This document shows positions 12,001 through 21,770 of a DNA stretch of 64,000 nucleotides, piece by piece. Each line of letters begins with the position of its first letter. The first letter of the stretch is position 1. Source of the stretch: Naematelia aurantialba. Lineage: Eukaryota > Basidiomycota > Tremellomycetes > Tremellales > Naemateliaceae. The stretch spans positions 1,922,501 through 1,986,500 of the forward strand of contig JAKFAO010000002.1 of assembly GCA_021527695.1 (NCBI GenBank). Direction: 5' to 3'. The notes under the pieces are model-generated. The model did not search any database and had not been told where the DNA came from. It saw only the letters and a list, made by a program, of their open reading frames with translations. Both the position numbers and the translations under genes were made by a program.

Positions 12001-15000
12001 GTAAAGACTGCCATTGAACAGCAGCCTTGACTGCCTTAGGGCCTGCAACTTTACGACGTTTGCGAGGCGTATCGCCTCCAGACCCAGGTGGCGTAGAACT
12101 TTGGCTGATGAGCTTAGCAGAACGAGAGGTCTATCAAGGGAGACTCACTCGTCGTCAACGTCAACCTTGGTGAGCTTGTCGATGGCTCTTCTCGCCGACG
12201 TCGCCCACAGATCTGCACATCTGCCCCACTTCTTGCCAGAGAGTGCCTTAGCAGCTGCTTCCAAATACGTGCTATTTGAAGCTTTGCCGACACTGAATGA
12301 CTCGCAAAAGAGCTTTTGCCATTTCGCATGGATCCCTCGAGCTGATGCACTGGCGTCGATGGGTTTATATCCGCCGATGAGATCGCTGCTTTCAGTCTGC
12401 GTGGATAAGTTGAGCACGGTGAGCGGTCGATGGCAGATATCGGCAATGTATTGCACCGCTGTTGTTTTGCCTGTCCCTGTCTCGCCAACTAGTAGGGTAG
12501 GCTCGCCCATTGATGCTGCCGCGGCGATCCGTTCGAGCAGTACAAGCGATGGTTTGGTCAGAGCAAAGTGACGCGACGTGCTCGCACTCTTCCGACGGTC
12601 AGTTGGAACAGTCGGTAAAGTCGTTCGGCCGATACGAAGGGTTCGATTGCTTGTTACTACTTCGAGTTGAGGTTTGCGATTATCCAACAAGGCAAACGCA
12701 CGATCCTCGTCCATACCGATAGGTAACGCGATGGCGCGAACCATGAGAGAGCGTTTTTCGGATGCTGCCGCTTTGCTATCGAGGGATCCCAGAAAGACGT
12801 CAGCTGCTTCCAGCATGACTTCGTCCTGGAAGACGGGACTGGCAAAGGGACCAGCCCCTGCCTGTTCGAATGCCTGGAGCGTGGCCAGAGGTGGAAGGGA
12901 CCGCTCAACTCTGGCACACCACTTCTCTAGATCCCGCAAGCCAATTTCCCTTCCCTTGGCATGACCGCCCAGCTTGACCAACAAGCGAAGTTCCCGCCAT
13001 ATAGCCACGAGGCCCTCTGTGATAGATCGCGGGAGAAGGGCGAATCGGGCGGATAGTATTGCGAGGATGTCTTCGTTGGTGGGACCGTCCAGGTGAACCT
13101 CGACAAATAATTGGTGCCCAAAGAAGGATGCAGGGGTGGGAGCATCCGGTCGAGTGGTCCGCGTGACAAACAGGCCAAACCCATTCCCAGCTTCGATCGC
13201 GTCTTTTCCTGGCACTGCTAGTGTCGCTCTACGTCCAGCCTGTCCAACTTTTAGACTTCTAGCCAGACCCGCTACCGTGACCAACATCTCCATACTGGCT
13301 CGATCAATATCGTCAAACACTACCCACCGCCCGGCTCGGACGGCTTTGGCCAGCGCGCCCTCCAGCCACTCGAACACCCCTGGCCTTGTTGGCGAGGAAA
13401 CATAGGTACCGATAAGTGACTTGACGTCAATCGTAGTGTCGGCCAGGGGAATTGTCAGGATGCGATTTGTGGCGTCTACCCCCGGATAGAGCTCAGATGA
13501 GAGATAGTGGAGAAGATGAGTCTTGCCGGAAGAAGGGGGGGACGACAGGAGAACCGGCAAGCCGAACTGAAGGAGAGCAGCAATAGAGCCGGTGGCAGAA
13601 TTGATAGAGTCGGTAGCGACGTGAACGAATGTGGGGTTTAGGGCTCGTTTCGGGGCTTGGCGAAGCAACAAGACGTTCGATAGGGAAGCAACCCGAGATG
13701 ACAACTCGGATTGCTCTATTGTGGTGGAATGAGTGGCGGACGTACGAGACGTTGAGGCGTCAACGGCACTTTGAACTGGACTAGTCAGTCGCGCCGATAG
13801 CCACGGTCATGAAGTAACTCACGCTTCTTAACCCGATTATCCTCGGCTACAGGAAGCATCCAGCCATCAACGACGACGTCCTGCTCCTTGGTAGCGCCAT
13901 CAGGCGTAGAGACCAGGACCTTCCCAAAGATGACTGGCACGTCTACGGCGCCCATATCGCCCACCCACTCTTTCTCCATATCGATCCGCTTGCTCTCGTT
14001 CCAACCTCTCAGCTTGCTCAAAACCTGAATCGCCAGCAGTCGCACGCCCAGGTCCGTGTGTTGCGTCCGTAACAGATGAAGCGAGTCTAGCGGCCATTCA
14101 TTGCGTGCTCCAATGAGAGGGTCCGCAAGCAGGATACGCCAGTACGCTAGGAGTAGGCGATGTATGCACTGAGGGGATTCGCTCGGAAGGTCAGACGGAG
14201 ACAAGACAGCAAGAGGAGATGATTGGAATGGTGATTGAGCGATCCAAACTGAGATAAAGCTGGAGTAGGTTAGCCACAAGGAAGGAACAGAAGAGGAGCA
14301 GGAACGCACGACCAGAGCTCGGGCAGAGCTTCAGCCAACTGAGCGACAATGGCGAGTCTGACCTCCCATTCTGATTCTGTCAATTGCTTCTCGTCAAGCC
14401 ATCGTGCTAGCAAGTCCAAAATAATCGGTCGGAACCGTGTGACGACAGCTTCGTACGCTGCCTCGGCACTGAGAAGGGCCGCCAGCTGATCGAGTAGGAC
14501 GGTAGGTGCCGAGAGGGAAGAGGAGTCATCGCTCGATGCATGTTCTAGTACCGCAGAACCAATATGTAGCGGAAATCCTGTGGTCGAGAATGATGCTGCG
14601 TCGTAGTGCAAATCTTCCAGCAACGATCTGCACTCTTGTTGGAGGTCAATTGCCAGGGGAGACCGCGAGCTGCGGTTGTCAGCGAGCGCACGCTGCGGAT
14701 CAGCTGTAGCACTCACGGTCCAGACGGGGAGGACGTGTCCTCGATGTCCATAGCTGCTGCCGTCGTCACCCTGTCGTCGCTCGACGTTGTCGAGGTTGTG
14801 TATAGCTGAGGATCGACAGCAGCTGCACCAAAATTCCGGCAAATACACGGAGTGTGTTCAAAGTCCGTGTCATGAGCCTGACGTGGCTTTTTCAGAGCTC
14901 CTTCGCTGGATAACTGCATGTCCAGCATCGTATCGCGCTCAACCATCCGCAAAGCTGCATACCCAGTGCAGGATGGGGGGTATGGAGCTCCCAGATCCAT
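1..15000 (-). CDS. MDN1: Midasin, AAA+ ribosome-assembly ATPase (C-terminus outside window)
   Basis: Midasin is the giant dynein-like AAA+ ATPase that strips assembly factors from pre-60S particles in the nucleolus and nucleoplasm. Translation starts at the ATG ending at 15000 and runs through at least twelve short introns (for example 619-664) to the left edge. Six P-loops appear in order: SPPSSGKT (near 13530), GETGTGKT (12480), GPTSAGKT (11070), GETGCGKT (10180), GSPGVGKT (8930) and GESGAGKR (8010). Walker B motifs LLDEVNLA, VLDELNLA, LLDEVSLA and LLDEMNLA follow modules 2-5, and module 6 has the degenerate SDANL. A long helical linker follows (about 7000-2400), then a D/E-rich region (2300-800), then the conserved segments SLGDIMKDIRRR and QALGPAGEEQ (roughly 500-340). 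The C-terminal MIDAS domain is not in the window. The start codon is shared-promoter distance (202 bp) from the epimerase gene. The family call is very secure; exon edges are approximate. Confidence 0.96.
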
Positions 15001-15202
15001 GTCTAGCTACTAGTAATTCTGATGTACAGGATCAGTATACAGCAGTAAGATATGAGCATCAGTCTGCCTATCAAAACCGTTGCCGGTGCCTGAGCTGCCC
15101 ATCGGATCTCGGATCATGCTCTCATTCTTGTGCTGGCCTTTGTCATGAATCTGAAGCTGGTCTGCGTTGTATCTTGAGTCGGCTTCTCTTGTCTCTTGAG
15201 CC

Positions 15203-16923
15203 ATGAAGGTCCTGGTCTTTGGTGCCTCGGGCTTCATAGGCCATCCCGTCGCCCAGGCATTTGTGCGTGCAGGTCACATCGTCTACGGCCAGACTCGGTC
15301 CGAGAGGACGGGCAAGCGGTTCACAGCCGACGAGATCGTTCCGGTTGTTTGCGACCCGCTGACAGATGCTGGTCGGGCGATCTGGGGTCCTATTGCCTCC
15401 CAGTGTGATGTGGGTGAGTCCAGGAGTACGAGACACCGCGTCCTCGTAACTCTCAGTGAGGGCCGGGTTCAAGCTAAACGGGCGATAGTGGTCGATGCAC
15501 TCGCTGCGTCTGATAGCGCAGCAGGTCCACTAGCGACACTCCATCATTTCCTACGGCTGATATCCAAGCGGCCCAGAGCGGCCCCACAGCCGACGTACAT
15601 CTACACTGGGGGCCTGTGGAGCTTGTCGCGGGGTGATGGGGGCTTGGAAAGCTGGACCGACGAACGGCAGCCTCGGTCAGACTACAATCCGTCGGTTGCG
15701 TGGCGGGCGGAGATTGAGGATGTACTGTTGCTAGGTGCGTCATCATTGTCCTCCCTTCCTCCTGCTCTTTCTATCATTTCGAAGCCGTCCATTATTTCCA
15801 TGATGTTCGCCTTTGGATGCTGCCAACCGGCCTCACTGACCCAGCCCAGAGCCTCGTGTCAACGGGGTCGTCGTCCGCCCACCCCTGATATACGGCTACG
15901 ACTCGTCCTACGTCGGCCGAGGCATCTTTGAGCCAGCCTACGCGGCGTTAAAACAGGGCAAAACGTCATTCGAGGTGTCGGCTGGTGAACATACTCGGTG
16001 GCAGACGATTCATACTGAGGATCTCGCGGATTTATATGTCCGAGTGGGGGAGCGAGTGAGTGAGGGTCACTCTGTAGTTGCCCAGTCCTTTTCCCAGTCA
16101 CCGTCTGTGCCGCTGTAGTCTTTGTGGCACTCTCGCGGTAGGCCTTGTCATCCTTTCGTCCCTGTCGCGGTCCCGCAGTCCTCGCCCCAAAGCATCCTTC
16201 CCAAAGCACCCTTTGGTTGATAGCTTCTAACTTGTGATCCCGGCTAACCCACCAAGGGAAACATCTGCAAGGGCCAGACATTCCTAGCCTGCAACCCCGC
16301 TTCAGAGCGCCTGAAGGACGTCCTGGACGGGGTATTGCGGCTCACCGGGCTGGAGAGCTACATCATGCAGAAGCCGGAACGTGAGTTTTGGTTCAGCCTG
16401 CTTCTGTCTCTTGTTGGGTTGTGTTTCCTGACTCTTGTCTACTGACTCTGTCTTCTATCTCTCTCTCCTATCTCTCTCTCCTATCTCTGTCTCCTATCTC
16501 TGTCTCCCGTCTCTGTCTCCTGGTCCCTGCTCGAAACGAGTTGCCGTTCCGTCTTCTGTATCCTGCGACCGATGAACTATGAAACAAGCTGACAGCGCCG
16601 CAGCACCTACCCCCTGGATCTCGACGCTCAACGCCAAGCCCTCTTTGGGCGCAGCCTTGGTCGGCTGGTATCCCCGGCGGATGAGTCTTGTCGATGGTCT
16701 GCCCATCTACTGGCCTGCATTTGTCGCTACCAAGGACGACGCGAGCAACCGTGCCGCGGGCGGGAACGAGCAAAGCAATCGGTGTACGGACAATACGGAC
16801 AGTACGGACAGTTCGGACAGTACGGACAGTTCGGACAGTACGGACAAAGAGAGCAAGCAGTGGGAGAATGGCAAAGCCGTAGCCTCCTCTGTGCCGTCGG
16901 TGCGTCGGTGCCTCGTACAATAG
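15203..16923 (+). CDS. NAD-dependent epimerase/dehydratase-like (atypical SDR) protein
   Basis: The N-terminus, starting at 15203, carries the Rossmann dinucleotide motif GASGFIGHPVAQAF directly after the first beta strand. Exon 1 ends near 15411 and splices to sequence reading AKRAIVVDALAASD, then to an exon near 15845-16060 with NGVVVRPPLIYGYDSSYVG and DLADLYVRVGER, and to an exon near 16260 reading GQTFLACNPASERL. The last exon, from about 16600, has PSLGAALVGWYPRR and LVDGLPIYWPAF, typical of the C-terminus of fungal NAD(P)-binding epimerase-like proteins. The protein is probably a cytosolic short-chain reductase or epimerase of unknown substrate. The last residues are a Ser/Asp/Thr tail encoded by a 9-bp tandem repeat (see separate entry). 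It is divergent from MDN1 and convergent with PFK. Family assignment is good; substrate is unknown. Confidence 0.8.
16785..16847 (+). repeat. 9-bp minisatellite, seven units, inside the epimerase 3' coding end
   Basis: Seven copies of a nonamer of the type TACGGACAG, alternating with TTCGGACAG, run without interruption. Because nine is a multiple of three, the frame of the gene stays open and encodes repeated Asp-Ser-Thr and Asp-Ser-Ser. The other two forward frames are also open across the array and would read YGQ/FGQ and VRT repeats. Confidence 0.9.
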
Positions 16924-17071
16924 TGCCCACTCACTCCACGACCAGCGTCCGTCAGCAACAAAAACGACGGACCAGTATACTCTCTTACTGTACCTGAAAT
17001 GATAAATGTTGCAGCTGCATGTCTCCCGGTGTGGATGTCTATGAATTGTTTGTCGATCTCTGAGCGAACCC

Positions 17072-17121
17072 ATCCATCGTTCCCATCGTTCCCATCGTTC
17101 CCATTGTTCCCATAGTTCTCA
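17072..17121. repeat. 9-bp tandem repeat, TTCCCATCG type
   Basis: About five imperfect copies of TTCCCATCG / TTCCCATTG / TTCCCATAG lie in the convergent spacer downstream of the epimerase and PFK stops. Confidence 0.8.
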
Positions 17122-17252
17122 TCTTTCCCACCTGCCCCATCCCAGGTTTTACTTGCCTTACGACGTCTGTCGCCTGTTGCGTCGCTTCTGTCGTCACTTC
17201 TTCCTCAGGGCCACTGGAGCAGATCTGATCCACCACCCACTCTTTCCATTCG

Positions 17253-17330
17253 CCCATCGGTGTGTCCACCGGTCTGTCCATCGATCTGTTCATCGGTCTG
17301 TCCATCGATCTGTTCATCGATGTGTTCATC
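17253..17330. repeat. 12-bp tandem repeat, TCCATCGATCTG type
   Basis: About six and a half dodecamers alternate TCCATCGATCTG and TTCATCGGTCTG variants. They lie just past the PFK stop. On the minus strand they read as a Met-Asn/Asp-Arg-Ser/Pro tetrapeptide repeat, with no sign that this is translated. Confidence 0.8.
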
Positions 17331-17393
17331 TTCTGAATCTCGGTCGGCCAAGAAGCTTCGCCTCGCCGGATCAAACGCACAACATCCCGTCGC

Positions 17394-20300
17394 CTAATCC
17401 TTCGTTGACGACGCCATAAGCCCACTACGCCCGCCCATGACCTCCACTAGCCTCTTGATATCCGCCCACCACTCGTCTGTCCCCCTCCTCAACTTCATAT
17501 CCGTCACCTTCAACACCTCGTCCATATTAGCATAGACAACCTTGGACCCGCGAATCGCAATCATGCACGCCGTATCGATAGAGTACTTGCGCTTGCCCTT
17601 CAAGTGCTGGGCATTGGACACGGCATGTTCCTCGAGGAACTGCATGCACCGCAGCGATAGGCGGGCGGCGCGGGTCCGGTCCAAAGGCGAGGGCACGCCG
17701 CCCTGCAGCGTGTGGCCGAGGGACGCCGAACGCGCGTCGAAGATTTCTTTGCCTTCTTCTTTGAAGATCTTGGTGAGAGTTTCGGTCGTGTAGATGTGCG
17801 ACGATTTCTCCGACCTGATGCGAGGTCAGCAGAGGTAGGCGAGCAAGAGCACAAGAGCACAAGATGGCAAAAGGCGACGCTGACCGAGAGAACAAAGAAA
17901 GAGGGGAAATTGAAGAGCAAGAGAGAATGGACGGAGAGCATCGGCGGACAACTCACTTGATGACCAGCCGGCCCTCTGACTTGCCCTTCACGTCGAGCTC
18001 GTATCGCTTTTGCAAAAACTCGACGTCTTGCTGCAGCAGCTTGAGCGAGATACCTTCTTCGGGGGTGTACACCAATACCGCGCCAACCTGGCATGTCGAT
18101 CAGCATCAGCACTCCTTCGGTCACTGCATCGCTCTTGATGGCGAGGCCACAACGACAAGTAAACTTACGGCCAGACCACCCAGCGTAGCAATGTACCCGC
18201 TCATGCCACCTTGCGTCTCCACGACAAAGACCCTGTTCCTGCTTGCCGAAGCACTCTGCTTGATGGCGTCACACGCGTCGACCAGGGCATTGAGCGACGT
18301 GTCGCTTCCCAACGAAAAGTCCGTCATGGGCACGTTGTTCGACAAGGTCGCTGGGAGGTGGATCATAGGGATCTGCAGCGCTGGGTACGCCTTACGAGCC
18401 TGCTCGAGAAGAAGGACCGAGTGGAACGCCTCGAAACCACCAATGACCAAAAGCGCATCGATTTTGTGCCGCTGGAAAGCGGCGGCCACTTGCCCAAGGT
18501 CGTGTGAGGGGAGTGTACGGTTCGTACCTAGTTCTGAACCACCTCGGGTCGTCCATGAGTCGACTCGCAACCAAGATAGTTCAGAGACGTTGTCGTCCAA
18601 AAGGCCCTCAAAGCCGTTGTAAATTGCAACGGGGGTGTGACCGCGATTGTGGCAGAAACGCACGGCTTGACGAGTGGCGGCGTTCATTCCACCGGCCGGG
18701 GCGCCCACATGAATCATGCCAATGCGGAGACGCTGCATCTGTCAGCGAAGCACAGCATACAACGGGTCAACAGTCAACAAACCCTGTTGTCCGGAACGTG
18801 GTTGCTCGCAGCGAGAGACGAGCTGATTTGGAAGGCTTGCAGCATCTCGCGGAACTCTGAATCTCTGTAAGACATAGCTTTGTCAAACTGCTTGCTCTCG
18901 ATAGCGGCTGCCACTGCTTGGGTCTGAGAACATTAACAATCATCCGCGATCCCAATCCATACTCACCTGTGCGACAGCCTCAAGCAGAGGCACTTGGGTG
19001 ATCTTGTTCTCCTGAATGCCGATCATGTACGAAGGGGTGTCGGGAGTGGCATCGAGAAGAGCCTGCACAGCCTGCACGCCTTGCAAAGTCGGCTGAAGCG
19101 GCAGTCAGCCATACTCCGCGATCAAGTGGGGAGGGGGGGGGGGGGCAAACGCACCAAGATACGGTCATATGCGCATGGCTTGCCGCCTCGCTGAGTGTGG
19201 CCGAGAGTAGTGACTCTCGAGTCCAGACCCAGTCGATCGACAAGGATCTGCTTGACGTAGTCTGGCTTGATTGGCTTCAGATTCCGATCCAGGGCACCTT
19301 CCGCAACGATGACGATCGACTTGCGCTTGCCGACCACCCGATGCTACCCTTCATCAGCGCTCCTTCCGGATACTGATTCTCCGATGGCAATCAGATACAG
19401 ATACTTACTGATTTGAGCAGATCGCACATCTCGGTCTCCCAGTCCTCAGACTTAGGCGGCGATTCAGGGATGAAGATGAAGTCCGCGCCAGTCCTGTCGC
19501 GCATCAGCCCGACAAATCTCTTCTAGATTCCATGGGGCACGAGGCTAAGGGGAGACGAGGCAAGGGCAGAAGGATCACACTTCTCGGGCGCGGCGAGGAC
19601 GACTCACGCAATGCCGGCAAGCAGGGCGAGCCAACCGCAATGCCTTCCCATGACTTCAATGACGAATGCGCGCGAATGACTGGACGCAGTCGACGAGATC
19701 GAGTCGATGCTCTCGCAAATACGATGCAAGGCCGTCAAGGCTCCAATGGTCAAGTCGGTCATCGACATGTCGTTGCTTCGGACGGTCAGCTAGTGCGCAC
19801 GGGGGAATCACAGCAGCTAGCTTACTCGATAGAGCCGACCAAACCGACAATGTTCAAGTGCGAGTGCGCTTCTTTCTGCTCGTCATCGATTTGGCCTAAC
19901 AATATCAGTGACTGTCTAGAAGCAGACGGGGCGTTGCAATTGCCACCTGGCAAGGGAGGAAAGAAGGTATTGGGGTAGGGGAGGAGAAAGGGGAGTGTTA
20001 CAAAGTGGACGTACCATTCTCATACAGCTCCTGCACCAGGCCTGGCCATTCTCCTCTGAGTTTATCGGCGCCCGTCAGACTTCCGTCCCCACCACAGACC
20101 GCCAAGCAGTCGATACCAAATTTGATGAGGTTCTGCGCCGCTTGCAATCGACCCTCTCTTGTCCGAACTGCGACGCATCAGACCAGCGCGAACAGCAAAA
20201 GCAAAATAAGGAAAGTTGGACATACACGATGGGCACCGTGAACTCCCTATCAGAGTTCCGCCCTCGCCAAGCCAACCTCTCACATCGTCCCAGCCCACTC

Positions 20301-21289
20301 TGACAATGTATTTGCCCTTCAAACTTCGGCCCTTCTCGTCCTCTTCGTCAGCGATTGCTAGACCCATGGCACCATGAGCCGCCAGCTCCTCGACATCGCC
20401 CTCCCCCGCGCCGTCCTTCAACAGCTCGCCATACCCAAATGACAGAGGTGCGTCTGAGAGTGGTGCAATCCACTCGGGGTCCGTATAGTTCACACCATGA
20501 TGAGCGACGTTGTCGTCCTCGTTGAGCGCGGACGAAAGGCTCAACTGCTGAGAGGGGGGCAGAGTCGAGAAGGACACGGATTTGGTTGGCCCCAAAGCGG
20601 GGGAAGAGATGACCGAGGCAGCGGCCGTAGCGGCGGGCGTGGGCTCGGCGTTGTTTCCTCGTACCAGGCCCTCCCAGCCTTCGCGGATGATATACGTCTG
20701 GCAGCCTCGGGCGATACCCTGCCGGACAACGGCGCGGACTGATAGGTCAGCTTTGGCGATCTCTCGTACGTGGGCTGCAGACGGTGCTAAATGCAAATGC
20801 AGCCAAGGCAGCCACAAGGGACTTCAAAGGAGGCAAGGGGACCATGAAGGGTAGGAACTAGATTGCGACACAGACCGGCGGATGGCGAAGAGGGGAAGAA
20901 CGGTGACGAATGAAGGCGTAACAAGAGCGCTGAGACAGAGGTGCGGGTGACCGAAGGGCGGGGAGGAACGTTGCGGAACCAAGGGATTGGGAATGGGTGG
21001 GGAATAGGTGGGGAATGAGGTTGGGAATGAGTTGGGAATGAGTTGGGAATGAGGTTGGAGACCGCCATATATGGGCTGGGGACGAGCGCCAAGACCCACC
21101 AGCAGCATTCATACCGGCGCTATCCCCGCCCGAAGTAAGCACCGCAATCTTCTTCTGCTTCTTGCGCTTGCCGCTTATGCCATCGCTCGCCCCTGGAGGC
21201 AAATACGAGTCGGTGACGCCTTCGAGGTCCTTGCTCGCCGGCTCGACGCCCGGCCCGTCATTCTGCAGAGACATCGTTCCCGCTCCCAA
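17394..21289 (-). CDS. PFK1: 6-phosphofructokinase (ATP-dependent, two-lobed fungal type)
   Basis: It phosphorylates fructose 6-phosphate in the committed step of glycolysis, in the cytosol. The first exon (ATG ending at 21289, or a second in-frame ATG at 21274) carries the ATP-binding signature [11 protein letters not shown]. After a long intron come [18 protein letters not shown], then [11 protein letters not shown] (near 20090) and the catalytic-loop motif [17 protein letters not shown] (near 19840). [19 protein letters not shown] follows at 19200. The second, regulatory lobe begins near 18740 with [17 protein letters not shown] and includes [12 protein letters not shown] and [17 protein letters not shown]. 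It ends with [16 protein letters not shown] (near 17710) and the stop at 17394-17396. The duplicated N and C lobes are the standard eukaryotic layout. An unusual Ser-rich insertion of about 110 residues sits in the N lobe (about 20300-20680). About nine introns. Family call is very secure. Confidence 0.95.
19133..19145 (+). repeat. Poly-G run in a PFK intron
   Basis: Thirteen uninterrupted G on the plus strand (C on the coding strand), with further G-rich flank, lie inside an intron of PFK. Confidence 0.85.
20985..21060 (+). repeat. Degenerate GGGAATGAGTT-type array in the first PFK intron
   Basis: About six imperfect copies of an 11-12 bp unit (GGGAATGAG(G)TT) occur inside the first intron of PFK. 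This intron is about 340 nt, much longer than the 40-110 nt that is usual here. Confidence 0.75.
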
Positions 21290-21770
21290 GGGGTCGTCCT
21301 CGTCCCGTCTGCTGTCTGCTGTCTGCCGTCTGCCGTGTTGGCGCTTGGATGTTGAGCCGAGGTGTTTCTCAGCTGAAATGGTACTCGTGTACAGCGCCTT
21401 TCGCTGCGTCGTAACTCCAATCTGAGCTGAAAGGCAGACAAAGACCTCGAGCGATGCCTGTCTGGGGATTTCAAGCGGGTGAGTTGATTTTACTGCCCAG
21501 CTTGATTTTGCTTCCGCGCAGTGGAAAGAAACGAAAAAATGGTGATGTCACCAAACAGCAGTGCCGGCGGGAAGGGAACACAGTCACAGTCTGTCCCTGG
21601 GTGTAACGACAGCCATCTGCCGACGATCAAGTCACTCGAGCCCTTGGGGTGCCAGGAAGCACATATACACGGACAACAGGACAGGAGAGACAAGAACGAG
21701 TGTCATCCCTCGCTACTTGCCACAGGCCACTATGCGTCTGATATCGTGCGCCACATGCTATGGTACAGTG
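21290..21770. other. Spacer between PFK and NGG1 (PFK promoter, NGG1 3' side)
   Basis: This stretch of about 480 bases lies upstream of PFK and downstream of NGG1, both on the minus strand. It should contain the PFK promoter. I see no convincing ORF, RNA gene or TATA box in it. Confidence 0.5.

Larger units (their letters stand above)
16924..17393. other. Convergent intergenic spacer with two tandem arrays
   Basis: This is the gap between the stops of the epimerase (+) and PFK (-). It holds no convincing gene. It contains a nonamer array (TTCCCATCG type, about 17072-17121) and a dodecamer array (17253-17330). The dodecamer keeps a minus-strand frame open that overlaps the PFK end; I treat that frame as a by-product of the repeat. 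Confidence 0.6.

Noticed and set aside
16782..16997. Prion-like YGQ/FGQ repeat protein
   Set aside because: It is an alternative frame of the epimerase minisatellite; the conserved enzyme end lies in the Asp-Ser-Thr frame.
17039..17425. Minus-strand frame with tetrapeptide repeats overlapping the PFK end
   Set aside because: Its repeats are by-products of the 9- and 12-bp arrays, and it overlaps the conserved PFK C-terminus in another frame.
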